This document shows positions 46,108 through 59,047 of a stretch of DNA of 64,000 nt, one piece after another. Within the stretch, counting starts at the first letter, position 1. Every line of letters begins with the position of its first letter. Source of the stretch: Avena insularis (taxonomy: Eukaryota; Streptophyta; Magnoliopsida; Poales; Poaceae); assembly GCA_023614405.1 (NCBI GenBank), contig CM042689.1, forward strand, positions 327,026,305 to 327,090,304, read 5' to 3'. Below the pieces are notes generated by a model that searched no databases, was not told where the DNA came from, and saw only the letters and a list, made by a program, of their open reading frames with translations. The translations under genes were made by a program, and so were the position numbers.

Positions 46108-48129
46108 TGAACTCTGCTGAGAACACCAAGTTGTATGACTTCACTAGCACCAACAACAATGATTTCCTTATCACACCTATTGCTCCACCTGCTCCTGATG
46201 CTACCTTTTATGAAATTAGGCCTGCTTTGTTGAATCATGTGATGAGAGAGCAATTTTCTGTTGCTGGTTCTGATGATCCTGCTGCCCATCTCAATAGCTT
46301 TTTTGAACTTTGTGAGAGGCAAAAATATAAGGATGTAGATGGAGATATTATTAAGCTCAAGCTTTTTTCCTTTCTCCTTGAGGGGAAAAGCTAAAGAATG
46401 GTTGCTTTCTTTGCCTAAAAATAGTATTGATTCTTGGACTAAGTGCAAAGATGCTTTTATTGGAAAGTACTATCCTCCTGCTAAGATTATATCCATGAGA
46501 AGTGACATTATGAAATTTAAACAGCTTGATAGTGAACATGTTGCTCTTGGTTGGGAAAGAATGAAATCTTTGGTTAAAAATTTCCCTACTCATGGACTCA
46601 CTGCTTGGATGATTATCCAGACCTTTTATGCAGGTTTGAACTTCTCCTCAAGAAACCTGTTGGATTATCCTGCTGGAGGTACCTTCATGGGCCTCACTTT
46701 GGGTGCTGCAACAAGGCTCCTTGATAATATGATGGTTACCTACTCTGAATGGCATGTTGAGAGAGCTCCACATGGTAAGAAGGTAAATTCTGTTGAGGAA
46801 ACTTCCTCTCTGAGTGAAAAGATTGATGTTATTATGGCTATGCTTGTTAATGGGAAAGCTCCTCTAGATCATAATAGTGTTCCCTTAGCCTCTTTGGTTG
46901 CTCAAGAAGAGCAAGTTGATGTGAACTTCATTAGAAACAACAATTTCAACAACAATGCCTATAGGAACAATTTTGGTAGCAACAACAATTATAGGCCTTA
47001 TCCTCCTAATAATGGCAATTCCTACGGAAGATCTTACAATAATGCTAGAAGTTCCCCCTCTGAACTTGAAGTCATGCTCAAGGACTTTATTAGTAAACAA
47101 ACCACTTTCAATAAGACTATAAAGGAAAAGCTTTTAACTATTGAGGAAAATATATCCTCTTTGCCTGAAGCTCAAACTTCCTTAGTTAATAAAATGGCTG
47201 CTAAACCAGAAACTATGGAAAACACCTTTGCTACTGCTCATGCCATACAAGTTACTATTGATGAAAATGTTAGGATGTTATCTCAACTTCATGCTAAGTG
47301 GGAAAGGGAAGCTGAAATTGATAGAAACAATAGTGTGTGCACTATCACCACTAAACCACAAGTAGCCCCTATTCCTCCTCCTACCATGCCTACCACTAGT
47401 GATGCTAAGTTTGACTTTGATATTGATGGTTGCAATATTTCTGAAGTAATTATGTTCTTGCAAAAGCTTTCTAGAAGTCCTGATGCTAGTGATATGCATG
47501 TTGCCTTCACTAAACACATTACAGATGCTCTTGTTAAGATTAAGGAAGAGAAGCTAAAACACAGAGCTTCTATTCCTAGGAAAGTAGAAGATAGTTGGGA
47601 ACCCAGTATTAATATGCAAGTGAATGACTTTGATCTCAAAGCTTCATGTGATCTTGGTTCCAGTGTCTCTATTATGCCTAGGAAGATTTATGAAATGCTT
47701 GATTTGCCACCATTAGAAGATTGTTATTTGGATGTCCCACTCAATGATAATGCTAAGAAGAAACTCATGGGGAGTATTAATGATGTTCTCATTATGGTTA
47801 ACAATACTTATGTCCATGTTGATTTCTATGTTTTGGATGTTGAATACAATGCTTCTTGTCCTATTACTTTGGGAAGACCTTTTCTTAGAACAGTTGGTGC
47901 TATCATTGATATGAAAGAAGGCGCCATTAAATATCATTTTCCATTCAAGAAAGGTATTGAACACTTCCCTATGAGGAGAGAGAAGTTGCTTTTTGCTCCT
48001 CCTTTGAAAGCAAGATTTGATGTTAATGCTTCTTCATTTGAAAATACTTGGTTTTTCTTCCTTCTTGTGCCTAACTTAAAGGCGTTAAAGAAAAGTACTT
48101 GTTGGGAGATAACCCAAGAGTTTCCTTGA
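46108..48129 (+). pseudogene. Gypsy gag-protease of element C, one frameshift
   Basis: ATG at 46108 opens MNSAENTKLYDF. The N-terminal gag continues to a run of six T (46363-46368), where one extra base shifts the frame. From there a frame of nearly 600 codons runs to the stop at 48127-48129. It contains the capsid-like GKAKEWLLSLP, KYYPPAKI and FYAGLN, an Asn-rich stretch (46920-47050), and a coiled-coil-like region. A retropepsin-like domain follows with DLG at 47650-47658 (ASCDLGSSVSIMP) and CPITLGRPFLRT. The last 20 codons run into the start of the shared 3' module. The sequence differs clearly from the gag of A, B and E. A single lesion means it was active recently relative to B and E. 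No RT or integrase follows. Confidence 0.85.
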
Positions 48130-50013
48130 GTCTTGGAATTTATTACTTCTGTAATGACCTCTCCTTATCCTTTTTGTTTGATTTTTGTGCCAAGAATGAC
48201 CTCTAATGAGAGGGAAGTAAGATTTGGGGAGTTCCTCTCCCGAAACAGATTTCTGTCCTCCACCAAAAACGTTTGTGAGGAGGATCTTTAACACGGATTA
48301 AGCTTAAAATTTACTATTAAATCCCCCAGTATGTTATCTAACTTTTGTTAGTTCAACACTTTTTGATTTGAGCAACAGAAGATGTTCGAAAAAATCGGTT
48401 TCTGCCTGTTGGTCTGTTTTGACAGATTTCTGTCATTATTTGCATTTGCTTCCTATTGATTCCTTTTTGAGTTCTCTTTAGGTGAATTGAGATTTTTGAA
48501 GGAGTTACTATAGTAGCTTGTGTTTTTAGTGAAAAGCCTTGCTGTTCCAAAGCTTTGCCAGGGGTCTAATATCTTTTGAATAAGCTAATGTTGCTAATGA
48601 AGATTGTGTGAAGTTTTATGTGAAGGAAAAATTTCAGGTGTAAAAAGAGAATGACGCAATGAGATGAAGAATGGACAAAAGCTCAAGATTGGGGATGCCA
48701 CCATGGTGTCACACCAAGAAATATCCAAGAGGTACAAGCGTCAAATCTCGGGGATGCCCAAGGCATCCCCTTCTTCATCAATAAAAAGCTCAGGTTTGTC
48801 TAGACACTTCGTTTTTATTGTTTCATGCATAATTGTGTTGTTCTTGGAGCGTCTTAATTTTCGTTTGCTTTGCTTAGTTTGTTTAGTTTTCCTGAGTAGT
48901 TTGGACCCCCGTTCTCGCTGTGTTGTTTTTCAAATAAGTTTGCTTGGTGTTGGAAAGGAGTAGTAAGTTCTTGCTTGAAGTGCAAGAGGAGCTTGCATTA
49001 ACTGTGACTTAGACTTTACCATGACATGCTAGGTGTTGTTTTGACATTATGCTTAGTGATTATTGGTGTAGCATGTATTGTTCCAAACAATTGGGATTTC
49101 TTAGTGTGCCTTGAAGAAATTATGCGTTGTTTTAGCATGCAAAAGCATAGTATTGTGGTATTCTCCTTTGATGCTTTGCTCGGGTTGACTTGGCACATGC
49201 TCACACCATGTTATGACTATGACAAGTCACCATTAGCCTCTATGATCTACCACTCTTTGATTTGATTAGTATGCTTTGTTACACTGCATAATTATGGCCA
49301 TTAATGCTCTCTTAGTTGGTTGCTCCCAGTCTTTTGCTAGCCTCCACTTGTATGAGTAAGTTCTACTCATGCCTCCAACTCCCAAGAAACCAAGTTATTC
49401 CAAAGTGTCCACTATAAACTCCTATGCATGATGTGTTACACCATTCCAAGTATATTCTTGTTTTCAACTATCTTCCAATTAAAAACTATTTTGTTATGTG
49501 AAAACTTAGTGATTAAAGCTCTCACGAACTTGATGGCACATTATTGAGTCTCCACATTCTACCTTTAGGCACCATTAAGAGAGCATAGTTGTCATTCTGT
49601 GTGCAGTGTTCCAAAGCTTATTAATTGATGCATATTGTGATATTACTTGTTCTTGTGTTACTTGTTTCTAGTCACCCTTGTGAACTTTGAAGGTGTCCTA
49701 TGCATCTATATTGCTACTCTATGAGGGACAAGATGATTGGCACTATGCTATGTTTTATGTATGTGAAACAAACAAATGTTTTTCAATGCATGTTATTCAT
49801 GATCTTTGTTTGTAGCTTGTCATGTTGCATGCATAGTTACTATGTCCTATTGTTAGAACTCCATCTTTCATGCACATGTTTAGAGTTCTTTTATCCCAGC
49901 TTTCAATGCTTGCAAATAGTTGGATATTTATTGTGAGGGTGCATGTCACCTCAAAAATTATTCTTTTATCACTTACCTACTCGAGGACGAGCAGGAGTTA
50001 AGCTTGAGGATGT
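48130..50013 (+). other. Non-coding 3' module of element C
   Basis: Collinear with the modules of A and B but shorter by about 0.7 kb: at about 49540 it jumps from the counterpart of 10175 to that of 10890. The perfect hairpin is at 48750-48770, and a purine tract AAGCTTGAGGA at 50000-50010 precedes the 3' LTR. No gene is supported. Confidence 0.75.
48750..48770 (+). other. Perfect hairpin in the 3' module of element C
   Basis: GGGGATGCC, loop CAA, GGCATCCCC, identical to 9167-9187 in element A, followed by AATAAAAA. Confidence 0.75.
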
Positions 50014-51552
50014 TGATACGTTGGAAACGTATCTATAATTTTTGATGCTCCATGCTTGTTTTGTTTCTACTTTGCTTTGCTTGTCTACACTTTGAGGTGC
50101 TTTTTACATGTTTTCTGGTACTAACCTACTAACAAGTTGCAACAGTTCCAGATGCCTGCTTTCTGCTGTTTTTGGTTTCAGAAAAGTTAGTAAAAAATAT
50201 TCTCGGAATTGTACGGGACAAACGTCAAAGTAAATTACTTTACGTGGGGAACAAGAAGTCCAGAGGAGAGCCGGAGGGGCCAGACCCAACCCATGCGCGG
50301 GTGGGCCCAGCCCCATGCCTGGCTAGGGTTTGGGCACCCTAGACGCCGCCTCAGTCTCCCACTTCGCCTATAAAAAGCCCCTATGCAGAAACCCTAAGCA
50401 CCCGATCTCCACAAAACCGTCTGTACCCGCCACCACCGTCATCCCTAGATCGGGGGGATCTAAAGTTCTTCTCGGCACCCTGCCGGAGGGGAGATCATCC
50501 CGGAGGCCTTCTCTCCGGTATGATGCGTGAGTAGTTCCACCTTGGACTATGGGTCCATATAGTAGCTAGATGGTTGTATCTCCTCCTTTGTGCTTTCATG
50601 TATAGATCTTGTGAGCTCCGTTCATGATCAAGATCTAATCTATTTGTAATCATGCATGTTGTGTTTGCGGGGATCCGATGGATATTGAGATTATTATGTT
50701 GGTTTGATTAATGGTTTTGTCTTTATGATTCTATCATGTCTGTGTTGTTTGTGATCTTGCATGCTCTCCATTGTGAGTAGCTATCTTGGCCAAGTAGTTG
50801 CTAGTGACTCCAAGAGGGGGTATTTATGCTCAATAGTGGGTTCATGCCTCTAGTTTCCAAGGGAAGTGACAGAAATCTCTTCGGTTGTAGATGTGATGTT
50901 GCCACTAGGAGAAAACAACGGTCTCTTGTTCATGGAAAATATGGACTATTTACCTTACACACTTTGCTTAAAGCAGTTGTCTGTTGCTTGCAACTTAATA
51001 CAGGAGGGGGTTCGGATGATAAACTGAAGGTGGACTTCTAGTCATAGATGCAGTTGGATGGCGGTCTATGTATCTTGTTGTATTTCCCAATCAAATCTCA
51101 TAGGATCTTTCTGACTAGTAATTGCATTGTTATGCCTTGCTCAGTTCTTGTCAATTGCCCTGCTGTAATTTGTTTACCCTTCATGCCATGTTGTTTATCT
51201 AAGGAGAGCACCTCTAGTGAACTATGGACCCCGGTCCAATCTTTACCATTGATACATCCTCCACTGTTACTTGTTTACTTGCTGCAAACCGTTACCTTCC
51301 ACACCATACGTTTAATCCTTTGTTACAGCAAACCGGTGAGCTTGACAACCTCACTGATTTGTTGGGGCAAAGTCTTGAGTTTGTGTTGTGCAGGTCTCCG
51401 CGTTGCTTGCAACACCTATATGACGTTTCCTTCCTCCTACTGGTTCTATAACCTCGGTTTATTACTGAGGGAAAACTTGTTGCTATGCTGCTTCACACCT
51501 TGCTCTTGGGGTTCCCAACGAAGCGCTCCTACATCAACTCATCGCTACATCA
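50014..51552 (+). repeat. Element C 3' LTR
   Basis: Begins TGATACGTTGGAAACGTATC, ends CTACATCA, uninterrupted. It supplies the empty sites for both the hAT MITE and element B. A TATA-like CGCCTATAAAAAGCC is at about 50365. Confidence 0.9.
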
Positions 51553-51557
51553 ATAAG

Positions 51558-52405
51558 ATCATGTGTTTGAAGCTTGTCGTTCTTATGGTGATCATGGATG
51601 TGTAGAAACATGCACAAAGAAGAGTTTATATCATAATGGAATGTGGCGGAGAATTTCACAAGTGTTTATCAAGCAAGTTCAAGCGACGGCAATCAAGAAA
51701 GGTGTTCCAACTATAAGTGGACAATATAGTCATCATCTATCTCAAATGAAACACGCAAGTCAAAGGTATGGTTTTGATAGGTTTTCTATTTTACTGGTCT
51801 CATGGAGTTGGTTGATAGACCGGATTATAGGACAAATAATCGTTATATCAAGAGGGTCTTTTGAGTGAGTAACTTGACCACATCCTTCGTAGAGATCTCA
51901 AACATTTTCATTCTTAGCATCATATTTCTTGGTTATTATTTTTATTTTATATATGTGAGATTTTAGAGCTTGCGGTTATCTTTAAGACAAGCTCATGTTC
52001 ATCAAAACTGATTCAAATGAAAATCTTATTGAGGTTTTACCAGTTTGTCTTTTTAGAGAGGTCAAACCTTTCAATATTGGATTTATTTTCCCTTGTTGTA
52101 ATATGATATTTCTTTACATAAAATTTATATCTTGTTGTTATCTTCGAAACAAGCCTAAGTTTACCAAAATCGGAGTCCGTATGTTCAAGTTATTGATTTT
52201 TTCATACCATGTTGTTTGGTTCTTTCCAGGAGCAGTAGTGTTGCACCAGTTCCACTCCAGTGCTACTCTTTGTCTAGGAAAGAACCTGTTTTTTGCTACC
52301 ACTTCTAAAAGTGAGCATTACATCATTGTACCTTTCCAACGGATATTAGCTTCCTTCGAAGTGAACTTCAGAGCCATCATCTCCGCGTGCCTCGGTTATT
52401 TTCGA
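51558..52405 (-). mobile_element. Fragment of the TGAAAG repeat family (as element D)
   Basis: The stretch 52335-52405 is the reverse complement of D's left arm around 24420-24490 (CTTCGAAGTGAACTTC..., CCGCGTGCCTCGGTTAT). The sequence before it is collinear with 35270-35339 across the C insertion. The open frames at 51563-51868 and 51995-52435 are repeat sequence. Confidence 0.5.
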
Positions 52406-53135
52406 GGGCAACTTGGGGCATCCTGGATGTCGTGAGCCGGACTACTGCATGATGATGGAGCAAGGGTGACTTACGAGGAGCTTCGCGACCTTGATCAACA
52501 ACATCTCCATGTCGGGTTCAACATTGTTACCGACAATAGCTTCTTTACTTGATCCGATAAGTGATATCCTCGTAACCTAGTCACAAGCTACGCAGCTTAT
52601 GGATATAACTCATCCGAGTGGGCCCATAGTATCTTCCGTCACGCGGATGGACAAATCCCGCTCTTTCCGCATATGCCTCTACCTACCCCTCCTAATACCC
52701 AAACACATCGTTATGATCACCGTTCCACCGAGTGGCGTTAGATGCTATCAAAGTATTCTCGGGTGACACTTATTAAATATGGTCTCGCGGTCTAAGGAAC
52801 AAGTCACTATGTTTCCTAATCATCATAACCTAAACTTCATGATATGATCGAGTTACAATGCTTAGATAGGGTATATTCACCATCTCATTCTCCAATGAGA
52901 TACTCCATTGTCAATTGGGGCCGAGGCACCAACATGATTAGGAAACCTTGATCATCTGTTGACCAATAAACCAATGACTAGAGTTTCACTAGGAACTCCT
53001 GGGTATTTGTATATCACACGTGCATTGACTTTTCCAATCAATACAGTTATAACATGATGTAAAACTTAATCATAAACTTTATAAAATATGATAATAATCC
53101 ATATTATTATTTGTCTCTAGGGGGTATTTCCTTCA
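52406..53135 (-). mobile_element. Copia LTR fragment, reverse
   Basis: From 53135 on the minus strand it reads TGAAGGAAATACCCCCTAGA followed by AT-rich sequence, the opening of a BARE/Angela-like Copia LTR. It also shares the block CGAGTGGGCCC...GGACAAATCCC with the LTR of element F (in reverse). It stops at about 52410 without an LTR end. Confidence 0.6.
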
Positions 53136-54513
53136 CAAATATGATCTACTTTCTACAAAATTGAAAAAATTGGTTATAAAGTTCGCAAATCCAGAAAAGT
53201 TGGAAATGTCTATAAAATGTGGGTAATGCCATTTTGCACGATATTATTAGTAGTTGATTCACAAAAGAAACATTATGGGTGCTTAGAAAATAGAATGTCA
53301 TTTTCCATGCAAAAAAATAGAAAATCCCTTTGACAACTTTGTTTATCATGCCAATGTGCACATTTATAACACATATGAGAACATTATCACAAACTATGTC
53401 ACATATATGTCCATGAACATGATTGTTTGTCTTGGAAGTCATGGATGTTCAGAGATGATAGTGTGTTTTGTCAAGTTTTTTTTAATTATTCGTTAAAATC
53501 TATGTTTATAATTTTTTGAATATATTATAGATGAAAGGATCTAATTCGCATGTCTTAAATTTTTGTATTTCTTCTAGAGCTTAAAAATGTGGTAAAAGTG
53601 CTTTGATGAATTGACAAAGATGTGCCATCCAGATCCGGATGGAGTTAGGTTGCTGGATCTGAAAAGCATGGATGGACGAATGGATGAGATGGAGAACGGG
53701 AGGAGGATGTCGCAGATCGATGACCTGGCACCTCATCACTAGTAGGTTAGCATTAGTCCATATCCAACCACACCTAGCCATTATATAGACCCACCTCCCT
53801 CGTGTCCCAATGCTTCCTCTAAATCCCCTCTACCCCCTCTTGATCTTGATCCAACCCATTGCCGGCCTCATACCTTCCTCTTGCCTTTGGCACAAACTCA
53901 CATCCATCCTCCCCCTTCAATCCTTGTCCCTCTCGCCTGACCCACTTTCGAGCCAACGCCTTGCCCTGGTTAACCCTCCTCCGCCTCCCGGTGATCGGTA
54001 GAGCCACCCACAAACATGGGAGGCCCTAGTTCTCCCTTTTCTCCTGCGCTTTTTTCCTTGGACAACCGAGGTAGGGAGAGCGAGCCAAGGGAGGAGGGCC
54101 ATGTATGGCTCTTCTTCCTCTCCTGAGTCGTGACCTTCATTGCTCTAATGGTGTCTCCCCAAGCTACAACTGCCAACCTATTTCCTGCACCAGGTGGTGG
54201 TCTTCGCAGGCTCACTGCCTCCACCTGAACTATTGCAAATCCAACTGGCGCGGGAGATGATGCTCTGAAGGCCTACTCCCTCACAAAAGTAAGCACATTT
54301 CGTTCTACCTCCCTCCTCCCTAAGCTGCTTGCCAAGGAAATGCGTTTGAATGGGTGATTCGATTTTGCTTACATAATGTTCGTAGTCCAAGTTGGTGTCA
54401 ATCGTGATACTCTACGATGGTGCCCTCCGGTGGTTGTGTTATCCATCAGAGTTGTTGCATGCAACACCAGGCCTCTTGATGGTGCTACCCGTGTCTGCGT
54501 CTCCAAGCTACTC
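53136..54513 (+). other. Low-copy segment, possible gene 5' fragment
   Basis: 53136-53550 is AT-rich with no gene. From 53780 (CATTATATAGACCC, a TATA-like site) the plus strand becomes CT-rich and GC-rich, as in a grass gene leader. No long frame or domain is visible before element G cuts in at 54514. It may be a promoter plus first-exon fragment or a transposon-captured piece. Confidence 0.3.
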
Positions 54514-55897
54514 TAATACATCCAAAACGTATCTACTTTCTCGAACACTTTGCTATTGTTTCTTCTCTAAACTTGTGTGATTTGGATACAACTAACATGG
54601 ATTGACGCTGTTTTCAGCAGAATTACCTTGGTGTCTTGTTTTTGTGTAGAAAATCAACTATCAGGCAAAATCCTGGAAAATATGCCAAAAATTATATTTG
54701 ACCGGAAGATCCACGGAGCCAGAAGACGAGACAGAGAGGAGGCCTGAGGGCCCCACACCCACCCCAGGCATGGGCCCACCACTGGCCGCACCTGGAGGGG
54801 GTGCAGCCACCCCAGGCACCCCCTCGGCCTCCCTCTGCGCCTTGCCTTTCGACCTAAAAACCGAGGGGGGTTCGATAGTTTTCCAGAAAGAGTTCCGCTC
54901 CGCCGCCGCCACCAGAAACCAAGATTCGGATCCAGAAACTCCGTTCTGGCACCCTGCTGGGACGGGGAATTTGGAGAGGATCATCGCCATCGTCATCACC
55001 AACGCATCTCCATCAACCATCGATGTTTCCCTCATCCATGAGTGAGTAATCCCCCACTGTAGGCTTGGGGATGGTAGGGATTGGATGAGTTCTATCATGT
55101 AATCGAATAAGATCTGTTAGGGCATAGTGGCTAGTATCTCTATTAGTGCTATTTGAATTTGTTGCAACTTGTTGTGCTTAATGCTTGTCACTAGGGCCCG
55201 AGTGCCATGATCTCATATCTGAACTTATTATTGAATCATTATGATAATATTGTTTGTGATCTTATCTGCAAGTTGTGTACACATATCATTGTCCGGATCC
55301 AAAGGCCTCAAAGTGACAATAATTGGGACAACCGGAGGGGATGGTTGTGGTATGAGGATCACATGTGTTCACAGAGTGTTAATGCTTTGCTTCGGTGCTC
55401 TATTAAAAGGAGCACCTTAATTGCCAGTAGTTCTCTAGAGGCCCCGCTGCCACGGGCTGGCTGGACAGAAGATGTTGTGCAAGTTCTCATTGCGAGCACG
55501 TATGACTATATTTGATACTTGGATGCTTGTTATTATTTAATACTTGGATGCTTGTTATTATTTATCTGCAATGCCCTATGTCTTGAAGTTACATGTTTAG
55601 ACTCGTCCATGCAACGCCTGTCCATCCATCTCTATTCCTACGGCACTCGAATCCTACTGTTACTATTACTGTTACTATTGCTACTGTTTCACTGTTGTTG
55701 TTGCTTTACTATTGCTACTACCAAACTGTTGCTACTGATAAACTTTTGTGAGCAAGAACTATTTCCAGGTGAAGCTGAACTGACAACTCAGTTGTTAAGG
55801 CTTGCAAGTGTTCTTTGGCTCCCCTTGTGTCGAATCAATAAATTGGGTAATACTACCAGCGAAGACTGTTGCGATCCCCTATACTTGTGGGTCATCA
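54514..55897 (+). repeat. Element G 5' LTR
   Basis: 1384 bases. It includes an imperfect CTG/TTA/CTA triplet-rich tract at 55650-55740. The end CCTATACTTGTGGGTCATCA matches the LTR end of element E. Confidence 0.78.
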
Positions 55898-55908
55898 AGA
55901 CTATTTTC

Positions 55909-55927
55909 TGGCGTCATTGTCGGGGAG
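55909..55927 (+). other. Degraded primer-binding site of element G
   Basis: TGGCGTCATTGTCGGGGAG differs from the site of A and E at three positions, all consistent with transitions. Confidence 0.7.
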
Positions 55928-55986
55928 CATAGCTTTATTTGTAAGTTCACTTGGATCTATTATTGTTCACTGCTACTCCTTTCATC

Positions 55987-58534
55987 ATGGGGAAGTCTCG
56001 TGATGGAAAGTTCCCTATTTTACCATCCACTACAAGAAGAGATACAGTCCTAAACACCTCTACTGCTCTTGATTCACCGTCTGTTATAAGTAAGCTTGTT
56101 ACACCACCACCACATACACATGCTACACACACTGCTACTACTGCTGAGTCTGAAACTGCTTTTGATACTCATGATGTTACTTCTACTGTGCTTGATGCGA
56201 GTGGTTCATTAGGTCCTTTTCTAGATGCTACTATGGCTAGTCTAGGAAATACCGAAACTCCTAGTGAAGACACTGTTACACCTGTTAGCTCACCTGAGTC
56301 TAGTGAGAGTTATGATATTAATGATGGCTACAATGAGTTTACTGATGATTTTGTTGAAGAGTTCCGAAACACGCATGATACTAGTGCTATTAAGAGTCTC
56401 CTTGCTAGACGTACTATTATTCCTAAGCTGTCCTCTGATCCTAAGTTTGCCACATCTCCCATAGATATTAAAGATAAAGATTATGATTTCTCTCTTGATT
56501 TATCTTATTTAGACATTGTTGAGAAAGAACCTTTCTGTGGGACTGAAAATGAGAGTGTTGTGGCTCATATGAATGAGCTTTCTACTATGAGTACTTTATT
56601 CTCTGATGATTTTAAGATGCGCAAGTACTTTGTTACTAAGATCTTCCCTTTTTCACTAAAAGGATAAGCTAGGGCTTGGTTTAATAGATTACCTCCTAGT
56701 TCCATTGATAGCCCTGATTGTTTGATTACTTCTTTCTTACAGAAATATTTTCCTCCCAGTGCTAGACATGCTGCTTTGCAGAGACTTTTTGATTTTAAAC
56801 AGGGAAGAAGAGAAATTGCCTGAGTCATGGACAAGGTTCTGTGCCTTGATTCATGCACATCCTAGATGTCCATTATCTAAGAATGAGCTTCTTGATATTT
56901 ATTATAATGGACTAACTGATGATTCTAGGACCTACCTAGATAGCTTTGTTGATTGTGTTTTCAGGAAAAGGACTCCTACAGATGCTGAAGAATTAATGAC
57001 TAAAATAAGAAAGAATTATGATGATTGGACTTCAACTGAGCTAAATACACCTGAGCCTATTACTCCCGAACCAGTTGTTCCTGAACCAATTCCAACACCA
57101 CCAACAAAGAAGAGGGGAGTTATTGCATTAAATGATGAAGTGATGAAGGAAGCTAAGAAGTGTCTAAAGGAGAAAAGTATTAGAGCTGAAGATGTGAAGA
57201 ATCTACCTCCTATAGAAGAATTATGTAAGCCAATTTCCCACTCATCTACTATTAAGGTACACTCTCTCCAACACTTTGATGAAGGTGATATTCCTTATGG
57301 TAAGCCTCCTGATCAATGTTTAGAGGAACTTGACACATTTATTGTTAAGCAAGGGTATTTTAATAAACAAGTTCAAAATCATTTATTGGAAAACTCTAGA
57401 GCTATCCATGAGTTGAAAGATATTGTGGAAAGAATTTCTAATGATATTAAAATGCTTTGTAAACACTTTTAAATGGTTCAAACTCAACTTGATCAACTTG
57501 CTAAGGTGCAAAAGGATATGCTAGTTAATGCTTCAGGAGATAAACATGCTTATGGAATTAGAACTAGGAGTGGTATAGCTACTCAAGATCCTTTATATCC
57601 TGAAGGACATCCTAAAAGAATAGAGCAGGATTCCCAACAAGGTGAAGATAGTGGTAGTTCTCATAAGAGGAAGAAAAATAAACATAAAGTAGTCGAGGAA
57701 CCATTTGAACCTACTATAGATCCTAATAGTATATGTGTCTCTGATGCTGAAACTGAGAGTGGTAATGATAAAAATGATACTCCTGATAAGGAGAAAGGTG
57801 AGGAAGAACCTGAGAAGCACACTAAGAACACTAGGTACACTAAGGAAGATTTTATTGCTAATAAACATGGTAAAGAGAGAGAACCTTGGGTGCAGAAACC
57901 TATGCCTTTTCTAGGTAAGAAACACAATTCAAAGGAGAAAGAACACTACAACAAGTTTTGTGAGTGGATGAAACCTTTATTTTTGCAAATTCTTTTGACT
58001 GATGCTATGAAATTGCCTCCTTATTTAAAGTATATGAAGGACATTGTCTCTAATAAAAAAATGTTCCTAATAAGGAGATTTCTACTGTGCTTGCTAATTA
58101 CTCCTTCAATGTTAAGGTTCCAAAGAAACTTGGTGACCCAGGTATACCAACTATTCCTTGCTCTATTAAGAATAATTATGTTAGAACTGCTTTATGATTT
58201 GGGAGCTGGAGTTAGTGTCATGCTTTTTTCTCTCTACAAGAGACTCCAGCTAGAAAAGTTGATACCAAGTGATATATCTTTGCAAATGGCTGATAAGTCA
58301 ACTACTATTCCTGTTGGTATATGTGAGGATGTTCCTGTTCAAGTAGCTCATAATTGCTTGGTTTTGACTAATTTTGTTGTGCTTGAAATGCCTGAAGATG
58401 ATAATATGTCTATTATTCTTAGTAGACCTTTTCTTAATACTGCAGGTGCTGTCATTAATTGTAATCAAGGAAAAGTAACATTCAACATTGATGACAAAGA
58501 GCATACTATTTATTTTCCCAAGAAGGTTGTTTGA
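55987..58534 (+). pseudogene. Gypsy gag-protease of element G, multiple lesions
   Basis: ATG at 55987 starts MGKSRDGKFPILPSTTRR, with a Thr/Ser-rich N-terminus. A TAA at 56665-56667 interrupts gag just before ARAWFNRLP. A one-base shift near 56803-56810 moves the frame to that ending at 57472. A TAA at 57470-57472 is followed at once by ATG and an open frame to 58534. Within that frame, 58062-58191 is out of register owing to two compensating indels. The retropepsin-like site is DLGAGVSVM, with DLG at 58196-58204, and the late motif is ILSRPFLNT. It resembles the gag-protease of other grass Gypsy elements but no RT follows. Confidence 0.8.
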
Positions 58535-59047
58535 AGCTATTGCCTGAATTCCATTGAAAATATTGAGAGCATCATGCTCCTTCCGGCGTCTACTGCGACC
58601 TGTTGCTCACTGGGCTCCTCTGCCACTAGGGGCGCCCGGCGACAGCGTTCAGGTTGGAGTTTGCAAAAAAAAACTTGACAAACGAGGCATAAACCGAGTC
58701 GGGTTTTTCCGTGTGTAACACTTTAAAGGTCTTTTGCGGGTCATTTTTATTAAGGTGTTAAGTGAGATTCCGTCAAAATTCTTCTAAAATCTTGTCATTT
58801 TACACTAGAAATCTTGAAATAAATTAGAGCTGGAATTTTGAAGGGATCTCGCTTATAACACCCTATTTTTTATAGCTTGGCCGAGTATTTGTAATTTGCG
58901 GCAAATTAGAGTTTTCTGGTAGAGCGTCCAGACCGCGTGCCAACGTGCACCTTTCTTTTATGGATAAGCAACCCCCCCCCACCCCCCAAACCCCAAGGGG
59001 TGTGGCCTGAAACGTGCACCTTGGTTGGACCCTTGGATGATCACGCT
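58535..59047. other. Junction and low-copy sequence
   Basis: No gene is supported. Element G ends here without an LTR. A C-rich run (about 58971-58996) and AT-rich sequence follow. Confidence 0.4.

Larger units (their letters stand above)
35340..51552 (+). mobile_element. Gypsy-type non-autonomous element C, host of hAT MITE and element B
   Basis: A perfect 5-bp duplication ATAAG flanks the element (35335-35339 and 51553-51557). The 5' LTR (35340-45909 before removing inserts) returns to about 1.55 kb when the MITE, element B and their duplications are subtracted, matching the 3' LTR (50014-51552, 1539 bases). The interior has a variant primer site, a gag-protease pseudogene and a 3' module shared with A and B. 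There is no RT or integrase. Confidence 0.9.
54514..58534 (+). mobile_element. Gypsy element G, 3'-truncated
   Basis: The LTR (54514-55897) opens TAATACATCCAAAACGTATC, with the initial TG changed to TA, and ends GGGTCATCA. A degraded primer site and a gag-protease pseudogene follow. No RT, integrase, 3' module or 3' LTR is present, so the element ends within or just after the protease near 58534-58575. No duplication can be tested. Confidence 0.8.

Noticed and set aside
55650..55740. Triplet-rich tract as a microsatellite of interest
   Set aside because: Imperfect triplet tract inside the LTR of element G; an ordinary low-complexity part of the LTR, with no sign of expansion.
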